From positions 1-9,664 of the forward strand of contig CADCVT010000426.1 in assembly GCA_902806215.1 (NCBI GenBank): a stretch of DNA of 9,664 bases. Direction: 5' to 3'. A program made the translations under genes and the position numbers. Below, piece after piece: positions 1 through 6,198 of the stretch. The stretch is from an uncultured Solirubrobacteraceae bacterium (lineage in GTDB: Bacteria; Actinomycetota; Thermoleophilia; Solirubrobacterales; Solirubrobacteraceae). The notes under the pieces were generated by a model that was not told the origin of the DNA, did no database searches, and saw only the letters and a list, made by a program, of their open reading frames with translations. Positions within the stretch are counted from its first letter, which is position 1, and each line of letters begins with the position of its first letter.

Positions 1-488
1 GTGCCGAGGCTGATGAGCGTGTCCATCGTGGCCGTGGCGTGCTTGAGGTTCGCCCACGCGGCGCGGTGAAACGGCCAGGCGCCCCAGAGGATCACCGGCC
101 TCGTGCGGTTGAGCACGAGCCATTGCCAGTAGTCGAACTGGAGCGCGGGGACCATCGAGAGGACGAACGCGACGAGCGCGAGCGGCAGCGACACGAGCAT
201 CCGGTGGCGCAGCGGCGCGAGCTCGTCGACCTCGGCCGGCTCGGCGCCGCCCGGGTCGTCGGTCGGCAGCACGGCCTGGTAGCCGGCCTCCTCGACCGCC
301 TGCACGAGGCGCTCGGGCGCGACGGCCTCGGGATCGAAGTCGACGGTCGCCTTCTCGGTCGCGTAGTTGACCGACGCGGTGACGCCGTCGAGCCTGTTGA
401 GCTTGCGCTCGATGCGGTTCGCGCAGGACGCGCACGTCATGCCGGTGATCGGCAGCTCGACGTGATCGGTGGTGGCGGGCACGGTCAC
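1..488 (-). CDS. copA: Copper-translocating P-type ATPase, N-terminal part (cut by window edge)
   Basis: This is the first 162 codons of a heavy-metal P1B-type ATPase, which exports Cu(I) across the cytoplasmic membrane using ATP. Seen: an N-terminal HMA metal-binding domain (about residues 10-75) with the GMTCASC motif, whose metal-binding cysteines are C19 and C22. A linker and the first two membrane helices follow (about 99-116 and 121-139). The last visible stretch, TMDTLISLG, is typical of CopA at the start of the next helix. The phosphorylation (DKTG) and CPC motifs lie outside the window. The chosen GTG start at 488 overlaps the stop of the upstream gene as GTGA, with AGGAGG only 4 nt upstream. 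GTG at 482 is an equally good in-frame start, with GAGG 5 nt before it. It is the third gene of the copZ operon. Identity as a Cu ATPase is firm from the motifs and from the csoR/copZ neighbours. Confidence 0.95.
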   Translation of the reverse strand, partial: MTVPATTDHVELPITGMTCASCANRIERKLNRLDGVTASVNYATEKATVDFDPEAVAPERLVQAVEEAGYQAVLPTDDPGGAEPAEVDELAPLRHRMLVSLPLALVAFVLSMVPALQFDYWQWLVLNRTRPVILWGAWPFHRAAWANLKHATATMDTLISLG

Positions 489-1345
489 CTCACCTCCTCG
501 GTGAAGGCCACGGTGTGCACGCGGCCCTCGTGCTGGAACTGCAGGAACAGGCGGTAGCGCCCGGCGGTCTCGAGCTCGGTCTCGAACGCGACCGCGTCGC
601 CGTCGTCGTGCTCGCTCGGATGGACATGCAGGAAGGCCAGGTCGCCCTCGCGCAGCGCGACCAGGTGGCCGCCGGCGCCGAGGTAGGGCTCGGTCCTGAC
701 GGTCTTCCCGTCGCGGCTGATGGTGAACTCGAGCTCGTTGCCGCGGCGCTCGAGTGCGACGTCGTAGCCGCCGTCGCTCGTCGCCGTCCGCGAGGGGGCG
801 GGCAGCGGCCGCAGGTCGGCCGCGCCGTCGACGCGCAGATCGGTGGCGAGCGTAGTCGCCTTGCCGTCGCGCTTGAAGTCGGCGAACAGCCGGTAGGAGC
901 CGGGGTCGCCGAGCCGGACGTCGACGCTCCAGCTGCCGTCGTCGTTCTGCTCGGGGTGCAGGTGCTGGAAGCCCGACAGGTCGCGGCGGGCGACGATGAG
1001 GTGCATGCGCTTCGTGTGCTCGACCTCGAAGTCCTGGATCGTGCGGCCGCGGTCGTCGGCGATGCGGTAGGTCAGCCGCTCGGTCCGGCCGCGACGCAGC
1101 TCGGCGTCGTCGACGACGAGGCGCACGCCGTGGTCGGCGACCGCCAGGCCGCGCACGGGCTGCTGCTCGCCGCCGCCGTGGGCCTCCTTCGGGGTGCCGC
1201 CGTGCTCGCTCTTCTCGGCCTGCGCGCTGTGCGCGGGCGCGTCGTCCCCGCGATCGGGATCGATGGCACCGCCGGCCAGCGCGGCGCCGCCGAAGACGAG
1301 ACCGAGCACGGCGGCGAAGCCCGCGAGCTTGGTCGGCGCGTTCAT
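485..1345 (-). CDS. Membrane-anchored or secreted His-rich protein with two tandem domains, copper operon member
   Basis: I recognise this as the kind of hypothetical secreted protein found in actinobacterial copper clusters, but it has no established function. It has 286 residues. A hydrophobic segment at about 7-28 acts as signal peptide or anchor, followed by a His-, Gly- and Glu-rich linker (about 39-62). Two related domains then follow (about 72-172 and 193-286). Each carries HL-x3-R-x5-F-x-H-x-HP, with H115/H128/H130 in the first and H227/H240/H242 in the second. DDG follows six residues after HP in both, and YRLF lies about 14 residues further on. There are no cysteines. The start at 1345 overlaps the copZ stop as ATGA and has GAGG 7 nt upstream. 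Its own stop overlaps the copA start. Inference: an extracytoplasmic beta-sandwich protein that binds or buffers copper, using His and perhaps Met. An exact family name such as YtkA-like cannot be assigned here. Confidence 0.9.
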   Translation of the reverse strand: MNAPTKLAGFAAVLGLVFGGAALAGGAIDPDRGDDAPAHSAQAEKSEHGGTPKEAHGGGEQQPVRGLAVADHGVRLVVDDAELRRGRTERLTYRIADDRGRTIQDFEVEHTKRMHLIVARRDLSGFQHLHPEQNDDGSWSVDVRLGDPGSYRLFADFKRDGKATTLATDLRVDGAADLRPLPAPSRTATSDGGYDVALERRGNELEFTISRDGKTVRTEPYLGAGGHLVALREGDLAFLHVHPSEHDDGDAVAFETELETAGRYRLFLQFQHEGRVHTVAFTEEVR

Positions 1346-1554
1346 AGCGTCACCTCGTAGCCGGCCTCGGCGACGGCCGACCTGACGTCGTCGTCGGAGA
1401 AGCCCTCACCGGTGACGGTCATGCGTGCCGAGGCGAGGTCGACGACGACGTCGGCCACGCCGGCGACCTCGGACACCTCCTCGCGCACGGAGAGGACGCA
1501 GTGGCTGCAGGTCATGCCGGTGACGGCGTAGGTGCGGTGGCTCATGGTGGTCAT
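1342..1554 (-). CDS. copZ: Copper chaperone, HMA domain (CopZ-like)
   Basis: This 70-residue protein consists of a single heavy-metal-associated domain, the soluble ferredoxin-like carrier that hands Cu(I) to the CopA N-terminal domain or to CsoR in the cytoplasm. Seen: GMTCSHC at residues 13-19, with C16 and C19 as metal ligands. The usual HMA ending AVAEAGYEV precedes the C-terminus. The start could be ATG at 1554 (MTTMSH...) or in-frame ATG at 1545 (MSHRTY...), and neither has a convincing Shine-Dalgarno sequence. The second start matches the usual length of the family. It is the first gene of the minus-strand copper operon. An operator-like palindrome lies 2 bp upstream of the first ATG, so CsoR repression is likely. 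Its stop is locked into the next start (ATGA), indicating translational coupling. Confidence 0.93.
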   Translation of the reverse strand: MTTMSHRTYAVTGMTCSHCVLSVREEVSEVAGVADVVVDLASARMTVTGEGFSDDDVRSAVAEAGYEVTL

Positions 1555-1556
1555 TG

Positions 1557-1575
1557 GATACGGTCGGGGGGTATC
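1557..1575. promoter_or_regulatory. Candidate CsoR operator 1 (copZ side)
   Basis: The 19-bp inverted repeat GATACGGTCGGGGGGTATC has perfect 5-bp arms (GATAC/GTATC) and a G-rich centre. This is the general form of known CsoR operators: short A/T-containing arms around a G/C tract. It lies immediately upstream of the copZ start and would cover its core promoter or transcript start. That CsoR binds here is inferred from sequence form and from the adjacent csoR gene. Confidence 0.7.
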
Positions 1576-1593
1576 TGGGCGCCAGACTAGCAG

Positions 1594-1610
1594 ATACCCT
1601 CGGGGGGTAC
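1594..1610. promoter_or_regulatory. Candidate CsoR operator 2 (csoR side)
   Basis: The inverted repeat TACCCTCGGGGGGTA (1595-1609) has perfect TACCC/GGGTA arms. It matches the TACCCC-type arms expected of CsoR operators. It ends one base before the putative csoR -10 hexamer, so bound repressor would sit in the -10/-35 spacer. This points to autoregulation of csoR and the DUF4396 gene. Its centre is about 36 bp from that of operator 1. Confidence 0.7.
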
Positions 1611-1616
1611 TACACT
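1611..1616 (+). promoter_or_regulatory. Putative -10 element of csoR, leaderless transcript
   Basis: TACACT fits the TAnnnT -10 consensus and is followed by 7 nt and then the csoR ATG. Transcription would therefore start at or within a base of the start codon. No Shine-Dalgarno sequence is positioned before the ATG. No clear -35 box is visible. The same arrangement precedes lysS and nadK in this window. Confidence 0.6.
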
Positions 1617-1623
1617 GCACGTC

Positions 1624-1935
1624 ATGGCCGCTACCGAAGACACCCCCACCACCCAGCGCAAGGGCGGCTACTCCGCCTCGAAGGAGCAGCTGCTCAAGCG
1701 CATGCGCCGCATCGAGGGCCAGGTCCGCGGCGTCGAGGGCATGATCGAGGACGACCGCTACTGCATCGACGTGCTGACGCAGATCAGCGCCGTGCAGGCC
1801 GCGCTCGACAAGGTCGCGCTCGGCCTGATGGACGAGCACGCCCGCCACTGCGTCGTCGGCGGCAAGGCGGACGAGCAGTCCGAGATGACCGACGAGCTGA
1901 TGGCCGCGGTCGCGCGGCTGATGCGCCGTGGCTAG
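1624..1935 (+). CDS. csoR: Copper-sensing transcriptional repressor CsoR
   Basis: This 103-residue all-helical DUF156/CsoR-family repressor binds operator DNA without copper and releases it when Cu(I) binds. Seen: the helix-1 signature KRMRRIEGQVRGVEGMIEDDRYC (residues 25-47) and the copper ligand set C47, H72 and C76. The C-x24-H-x3-C spacing equals that of M. tuberculosis CsoR (C36/H61/C65). Tyr46 beside the first Cys and a Glu near residue 91 resemble the second-shell Tyr/Glu of that protein. The ligand set argues for Cu rather than formaldehyde (FrmR) or Ni (RcnR) sensing. It is divergent from copZ across two candidate operators. The start is ATG at 1624, probably leaderless. Its 3' end overlaps the next gene by 8 nt. 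Confidence 0.96.
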   Translation: MAATEDTPTTQRKGGYSASKEQLLKRMRRIEGQVRGVEGMIEDDRYCIDVLTQISAVQAALDKVALGLMDEHARHCVVGGKADEQSEMTDELMAAVARLMRRG

Positions 1936-2545
1936 CCACGCCGGCCACGCCATGCCGACGTCGGGGCGAGGGCTGTCGGGCGTCGCGCTCTCGGCGACGC
2001 TCCACTGCCTCACCGGGTGCGCCATCGGCGAGATCCTCGGCATGGTCATCGGGACCGCCCTCGGGTTCTCCGAGCTCGGGACGATCGCCCTCGCGGTCAC
2101 GCTCGCGTTCTTCTTCGGCTACCTCCTGACGAGCCTGCCGCTCCTGCGCGCGGGGTTCGCGGTCGCCGCGGTCATCCCGATCGCCCTCGCGTCGGACACC
2201 GCGAGCATCGCGGTCATGGAGATCGTCGACAACGGGATCATGCTCGCCGTCCCGGGCGCGATGGAGGCCGGCCTGGACAACGTGCTCTTCTGGGGCGCGC
2301 TCTCGTTCGCCCTCGCGGTCGCCGGGGCCTTCGCGTTCCCGCTGAACCGCTGGCTCATCGCGCGCGGCAAGGGCCACGCGGTCGTGCACGAGACCGGCGT
2401 CCACGGCGGCCCGTCACCGAGGCTCGTCGGGGCGGTCGCCGTCGCGATGGCGATCTTCGGCAGCACGGTCCTGCTGGCCGAGGTCTTCGACGGGGGCGAC
2501 GGCGGCCACTCGGCCGCCGCCGCGCACGTCGTTACGACGGGTTGA
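1928..2545 (+). CDS. DUF4396 multi-pass membrane protein
   Basis: This 205-residue integral membrane protein of the DUF4396 family has no proven biochemical role but is often found near copper genes. Seen: the family-like stretch LHCLTGCAIGEILGMVIG (residues 25-42), SDTASIAVMEIVDNGIM (89-105) and NRWLIARGKGHAVVH (140-154). About five hydrophobic segments occur, near 18-45, 50-72, 76-110, 118-139 and 165-187. Possible metal ligands are H4 and H7 at the N-terminus, H26/C27/C31 (HCxxxC), several intramembrane Met, and His residues in the last loop and tail. The chosen GTG start at 1928 lies inside the csoR 3' end (8-nt overlap). ATG at 1952 is the alternative, and neither has a strong ribosome-binding site. 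Co-transcription with csoR puts it under copper control, so a role in copper movement or membrane copper handling is inferred. Confidence 0.87.
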   Translation: MASHAGHAMPTSGRGLSGVALSATLHCLTGCAIGEILGMVIGTALGFSELGTIALAVTLAFFFGYLLTSLPLLRAGFAVAAVIPIALASDTASIAVMEIVDNGIMLAVPGAMEAGLDNVLFWGALSFALAVAGAFAFPLNRWLIARGKGHAVVHETGVHGGPSPRLVGAVAVAMAIFGSTVLLAEVFDGGDGGHSAAAAHVVTTG

Positions 2546-3479
2546 CGTAGAGGATCATGATCCCCATGGCGTCCTCCACGGCGTGGTGGCCGGCGGGGAC
2601 GTTGTACGTCGCGTGCACCTGCAGGAGGTCGCCGCGGGCGACCCTGGCGACGGGGTCGGCGGTGCACTGCGTCAGCGACGAGACGTGCCGGCGGCCGTCG
2701 GGCGTCACGTAGCCGGGCGTCTCGCCGGTGGCGGCGGTCGACGTGCAGATCGAGGTGCCCCTCGTCTCGTTCGTCGTCTCGACGGACACGCCGTGATCGT
2801 GGACGTGCCCGATCGTGCTGATGACGGCTCCGGAGAGCGGGGCGGTCGAGTCGAAGTGGGTGTCGCTGAAACCGAACGGCGCGGCGAACTCGGCCAGCCC
2901 GCACACGTCCGAGCCGTGCCACGTCGGGCGGATCGGCTTGCGCGACGTCGCGTCGGTTCCCGTCGCGTAGGTCCAGGTGACCTGCATGCTCACGGTCTTG
3001 GCCTCGGTCGCCCAGTTCATGAGCTCGATGAGCAGGCTCCAGCTGTCGGCCTTGCCGACCCCGTAGCCGTAGGGCAGCCCGCTGACGTCGAGCGGCGTGC
3101 GCTCGTTGCCGCTGGCGAAGAACCGCTCGGCGCCCCCGCACGTGGCGTCGGCCTTGCCCTTGCCCTTGGCCGAGAAGACGGCGTGGTGGAGCATAGGCCC
3201 GGTGTCGAGGTTCGCGCTCGAGCCGTCCGCGTAGACGAGGGCGGGACGCGCGCCGACGATGCTGCAGTTCGTGCACGGCTTGGCGATGTTGTCGATCTGC
3301 CGGTTGGGGACTTCGCCCATGGAGTGGTGGTCGTGGGGGTCGCCGGCCCCGGCGGGGATGGTGAACGGGCCGTAGGAGATCGTCTTCGTGACCACGGCGG
3401 CGCCGGCGGTCGCGGTGAGCGTCAGCGCGGCGATCGCGGCGAGGACGAGGGACAGCAGGACGGGCAGGCGACGTCGCAT
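2532..3479 (-). CDS. Secreted protein resembling copper type II (PHM-like) monooxygenases
   Basis: This 315-residue protein has a clear signal peptide: an arginine-rich start, a hydrophobic core at 5-22 and likely cleavage after ATAGAA (near 28). Six cysteines remain after cleavage (69, 72, 114, 193, 245, 272), enough for disulfides. The motif order recalls peptidylglycine alpha-hydroxylating and dopamine beta-monooxygenases. H98-H99 in MLHHAVF corresponds to the HH pair of CuH. H225-V-H227 in GHVHDHG corresponds to the HxH of CuM. M305 or M308 in EDAMGIMILYV corresponds to the CuM Met. The segment LLIELMNWA (149-157) aligns by eye with the strand that carries the third CuH His, leaving Met154 in its place. 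The start is ATG at 3479 with GGAG about 8 nt upstream. The 3' end overlaps the convergent DUF4396 gene. The CDS is firm. The enzyme assignment is a motif-based inference, and a structural or copper-storage role is possible. Confidence 0.85.
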   Translation of the reverse strand: MRRRLPVLLSLVLAAIAALTLTATAGAAVVTKTISYGPFTIPAGAGDPHDHHSMGEVPNRQIDNIAKPCTNCSIVGARPALVYADGSSANLDTGPMLHHAVFSAKGKGKADATCGGAERFFASGNERTPLDVSGLPYGYGVGKADSWSLLIELMNWATEAKTVSMQVTWTYATGTDATSRKPIRPTWHGSDVCGLAEFAAPFGFSDTHFDSTAPLSGAVISTIGHVHDHGVSVETTNETRGTSICTSTAATGETPGYVTPDGRRHVSSLTQCTADPVARVARGDLLQVHATYNVPAGHHAVEDAMGIMILYVNPS

Positions 3480-3493
3480 CAGACGGGCTCCAC

Positions 3494-3508
3494 TTCTTCC
3501 GGGAGGAA
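3494..3508. promoter_or_regulatory. Imperfect palindrome in the leader of the PHM-like gene
   Basis: TTCTTCCGGGAGGAA is a near-palindrome of the form TTCnTCC-n-GGAnGAA. It lies just upstream of the Shine-Dalgarno region (minus-strand GGAG near 3488-3491). Its one-base centre fits a protein-binding site better than an RNA hairpin. It does not resemble the CsoR operators. Function is unknown and chance is possible. Confidence 0.25.
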
Positions 3509-3652
3509 CAGCGGCACACAGACGGCGCCTGGCGCAACACGACTCTCTGCTCACTTGAGCCGCAATGCAATGGTCTGGACGGATGTGCGATGGGCTCGCC
3601 TCGATGAGCAGGGCCTGATGAACGTCCGCGTACACGATGCGCGGGCGTGTGG

Positions 3653-3658
3653 CACCCT
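3653..3658 (+). promoter_or_regulatory. Weak candidate -10 for the acyl-CoA dehydrogenase operon
   Basis: CACCCT lies 8 nt before the GTG start at 3667. It matches TAnnnT only at the A and the final T, so it is a poorer version of the leaderless arrangement at csoR, lysS and nadK. The 187-bp gap between the divergent genes (3480-3666) must contain promoters for both, but no -35/-10 pair is convincing by eye. Confidence 0.25.
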
Positions 3659-3666
3659 GTCGCCGC

Positions 3667-4980
3667 GTGAACCCTGCCGAGCGAGGCATCGGGCTCGCTC
3701 TGCGAGCCGTGCGGTCCGTGTCCGAGACCGATCTGCTGGACCGCCTCGGCGTGCGCAAGCAGGCCGAGCGCGCGCTGTACCGCGGCACGCGAGACGGGTT
3801 CCGCGCCGTCACGACCGCGGGCCGGACGTTCTCGGCGGTGCAGAAGCGCACGAAGCCCGCGCGGCCCGCCACGGCGCGCGGCGACCTGTTCGATCTCACG
3901 CCGAGCGACGGGCAGCAGATGCTCGTCGAGGCGTTCGCCGACTTCGCGGCCCGGCAGCTCCGGCCGGCCGCCGGCGGGGCCGACGCGGCGGCCGCCGCAC
4001 CGCCCGAGCTGCTCGCCCAGGCGGCCGAGCTCGGGCTGTCGATGCTCGGCGTCCCCGAGGAGCTCGGCGGCGCGGTCTCCGAGCGATCGGCGGTCACCAC
4101 CGTGCTCGCCGCCGAGGCGCTCGCGCACGGCGACATGGGTCTCGCGGTGGCCGCGCTCGCGCCCGCGGGCGTCGCGACCGCGCTCGCCCTGTGGGGGGAC
4201 GCCGAGCAGCAGGCCGCCTACCTGCCGGCGCTGACCGGCGACGAGGTGCCGGTCGCCGCGCTGGCGATCGCCGAGCCGCGTGCCGCGTTCGATCCGTTCG
4301 CGCTCGAGACGACCGCGACGCGCGACGGCGGCGGGTTCGTCCTCGACGGCGTCAAGTCGCTCGTCCCGCGCGGCGCCGAGGCCGAGCTGCTGCTCGTCGC
4401 GGCGCAGCTCGACGGCGGGCCGGCGCTCTTCGTCGTCGAGCCGGGCAGCGCCGAGGGCGTCGAGGCGCGACCCGCGCCCGCCATGGGCGTGCGCGCCGCT
4501 GCCACCGCCGACGTCCGCCTGAACGGCGTCCGCGTCCCCGGCAGCGCGCTCATCGCGGGCGGCGACGCGGCGGTCTACGCCGAGTGCGTGCGGCGCGCGC
4601 GCCTGGCCTGGTGCGCTCTCGCCGTCGGGACGTGCCGCGCCGTGCGCGACTACGTCATCCCGTACGTCAACGAGCGCACGACGTTCGGCGAGCCGATCAG
4701 CCACCGCCAGGCGGTCGCCTTCATGGTCGCCGACGTCGCGGTGGAGGCCGAGGCGATGCGCCTCGTCACGCTGCGCGCCGCGGCGCGGGCCGACGCCGGG
4801 GAGGACTTCTCGCGCGAGGTCGCGCTCGCCCGCGCGCTGTGCTCGGAGCAGGGGATGCAGATCGGGTCGGACGGCGTGCAGCTGCTCGGCGGGCACGGCT
4901 ACGTCAAGGAGCACCCGGTCGAGCGCTGGTACCGCGACCTGCGCGCCGTCGGCCTGATGGAAGGGGCGCTGCTCGTCTGA
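3667..4980 (+). CDS. Acyl-CoA dehydrogenase family protein, subunit A (degenerate FAD motif)
   Basis: This 437-residue FadE-like flavoprotein subunit would oxidise an acyl-CoA thioester to the enoyl-CoA. A family-unspecific extension of about 73 residues (containing DLLDRLGVRKQAERALYRG) precedes the acyl-CoA dehydrogenase domain. Seen: helical N-domain from about 74, the beta-domain segment ALAIAEPRAAFDP (198-210), RTTFGEPISHRQ (337-348) in the C-domain, and GGHGY (408-412). The usual TEPxAGSD flavin motif is reduced to AEPRAAFD. The dimer/FAD motif RxxFGxPIxxxQ is intact. Glu432 in LMEG aligns with the catalytic Glu position, but the protein stops five residues later and lacks the GTxxIQ tail. 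The GTG start at 3667 is preferred (no ribosome-binding site, leaderless-like). In-frame ATG at 3637 is possible. It is coupled to subunit B by a 1-nt overlap, and they probably form a heteromer. Confidence 0.9.
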   Translation: MNPAERGIGLALRAVRSVSETDLLDRLGVRKQAERALYRGTRDGFRAVTTAGRTFSAVQKRTKPARPATARGDLFDLTPSDGQQMLVEAFADFAARQLRPAAGGADAAAAAPPELLAQAAELGLSMLGVPEELGGAVSERSAVTTVLAAEALAHGDMGLAVAALAPAGVATALALWGDAEQQAAYLPALTGDEVPVAALAIAEPRAAFDPFALETTATRDGGGFVLDGVKSLVPRGAEAELLLVAAQLDGGPALFVVEPGSAEGVEARPAPAMGVRAAATADVRLNGVRVPGSALIAGGDAAVYAECVRRARLAWCALAVGTCRAVRDYVIPYVNERTTFGEPISHRQAVAFMVADVAVEAEAMRLVTLRAAARADAGEDFSREVALARALCSEQGMQIGSDGVQLLGGHGYVKEHPVERWYRDLRAVGLMEGALLV

Positions 4981-6191
4981 TGATCAACCTCGAGGTCCCC
5001 CGCAAGTTCGGGCCGCTCGTCGGCCAGGCGCGCCAGGTCGCGGGCGAGGTGCTGCGCCCGATCTCGCGCCGCTACGACCGCGACGAGCACGCGCGCCCGA
5101 AGGAGCTCGACATGCTCGCCGCGCTCATCGAGGGCGCGGAGGACGGCGCCGACATCGGCGGCGCCGGCGCGGCCGGCGTGCGTCGCTCGACGGGCGGCGG
5201 CGACGCCGGCAGCCGCAACGGGTCGAACATGTCGACCGCGCTCAGCATCATGGAGCTCTGCTGGGGCGACGTCGGGCTGCTGCTCAGCCTGCCGGGGCAG
5301 GGGCTCGGCAACTCGGCGATCGCGTCGGTCGCCGACGACGAGCAGCTCGCGCGCTTCGAGGGCCGCTGGGCGGCGATGGCGATCACCGAGCCCGAGGCGG
5401 GCTCGGACTCCGCGTCGATCCGCACCACCGCCGTGCTCGACGGCGACGAGTACGTGCTCAACGGCGAGAAGATCTACGTCACCGCGGGCGAGCGCGCCGA
5501 CCTCGTCGTCGTGTGGGCGACGCTCGACCGGTCGCTCGGCCGCGCGGCCATCAAGTCGTTCGTCGTCGAGCGCTCGAACCCCGGGCTCATCCTCGAGCGC
5601 CTCGAGCACAAGCTCGGCATCCGCGCGTCGGACACGGCCGCGTTCCGGCTCGAGGACTGCCGCATCCCGAAGGAGAACCTCCTCGGCTCGCCCGACATCG
5701 ACACCGGCCGCGGGTTCGCCGGCGCGATGCAGACGTTCGACAACACGCGCCCGCTCGTCGCGGCGATGGCGGTCGGCGTCACCCGCGCGAGCCTCGACGA
5801 GACCACGCGGCTGCTGCGCGAGGCGGGCATCGAGGTCGACCACGACCGCCCGGCCGCGCTGCAGCCCGCCGCGGCGGCCGAGCTCATCGCGATGGAGGCC
5901 GACTACGAGGCCTCGCGGCTGCTCACGCTCGCCGCGTGCTGGATGGCCGACAACGGCAAGCCGAACTCGCTCGAGGCGTCGATGGCCAAGGCGAAGGCCG
6001 GCCGGACCTGCGTCGACGTCGCGCTGCGCTGCGTGCGCCTCGCCGGCACGCTCGGCTACGGCGAGGAGCTGCTGCTCGAGAAGTGGGCCCGCGACGCGAA
6101 GATCCTCGACATCTTCGAGGGCACCCAGCAGATCCAGCTGCTCATCATCGCGCGCCAGGTCCTCGGCAAGACGTCGGCCGAGCTGCGCTAG
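4980..6191 (+). CDS. Acyl-CoA dehydrogenase family protein, subunit B (catalytic)
   Basis: This 403-residue acyl-CoA dehydrogenase has the beta-domain flavin motif AITEPEAGSDSASI (134-147), KLGIRASDTAAF (211-222) and the C-terminal motif DIFEGTQQIQ (377-386). Glu380 in that last motif is the expected catalytic base that removes the alpha proton. The C-domain motif RxxFGxPIxxxQ, which normally contacts the FAD of the partner subunit, is missing. The aligned region (about 280-297) reads as REAG..VDHDRPAALQ instead. This is the converse of subunit A. A Gly/Ala-rich stretch (about 52-82) replaces part of the usual N-domain loop. The ATG at 4980 shares one base with the upstream TGA (TGATG), so translation is coupled. 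Pathway (beta-oxidation, branched-chain or steroid side chain) cannot be read from sequence, and no other catabolic gene is adjacent in this window. Confidence 0.92.
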   Translation: MINLEVPRKFGPLVGQARQVAGEVLRPISRRYDRDEHARPKELDMLAALIEGAEDGADIGGAGAAGVRRSTGGGDAGSRNGSNMSTALSIMELCWGDVGLLLSLPGQGLGNSAIASVADDEQLARFEGRWAAMAITEPEAGSDSASIRTTAVLDGDEYVLNGEKIYVTAGERADLVVVWATLDRSLGRAAIKSFVVERSNPGLILERLEHKLGIRASDTAAFRLEDCRIPKENLLGSPDIDTGRGFAGAMQTFDNTRPLVAAMAVGVTRASLDETTRLLREAGIEVDHDRPAALQPAAAAELIAMEADYEASRLLTLAACWMADNGKPNSLEASMAKAKAGRTCVDVALRCVRLAGTLGYGEELLLEKWARDAKILDIFEGTQQIQLLIIARQVLGKTSAELR

Positions 6192-6198
6192 CCGGTCC

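Noticed and set aside
515..1360. A 281-codon plus-strand open frame opposite the copper operon
   Set aside because: It is the mirror of the His-motif gene, with low-complexity Val/Ala/Arg/Gly composition and no ribosome-binding site or domain.
1555..2100. N-terminal extension of copZ through the csoR region
   Set aside because: The frame stays open upstream but is antisense to csoR and shows no homology. The HMA domain begins right after the ATGs at 1554/1545, and the operators lie in this stretch.
3525..3535. Palindrome GCGCC-T-GGCGC upstream of the PHM-like gene
   Set aside because: It has a one-base loop and pure G/C arms in GC-rich DNA. It is too common by chance to call an operator or hairpin.
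3637..3666. ATG at 3637 as the start of acyl-CoA dehydrogenase subunit A
   Set aside because: It adds ten Arg/Cys-rich residues with no ribosome-binding site. GTG at 3667 has the leaderless-like spacing and a more natural N-terminus. The ATG cannot be fully excluded.
2119..4914. A 931-codon open frame on the minus strand
   Set aside because: It runs antisense to the acyl-CoA dehydrogenase and DUF4396 genes and out of frame with the PHM-like gene. Its composition is Arg/Gly/Asp-rich with no domain, the usual result of few stop codons in GC-rich DNA.
2583..4979. Long plus-strand open frame running into the second acyl-CoA dehydrogenase gene
   Set aside because: Only the part from 4980 encodes recognisable protein. 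The rest is antisense to the PHM-like gene and out of frame with subunit A. It is not a fusion.
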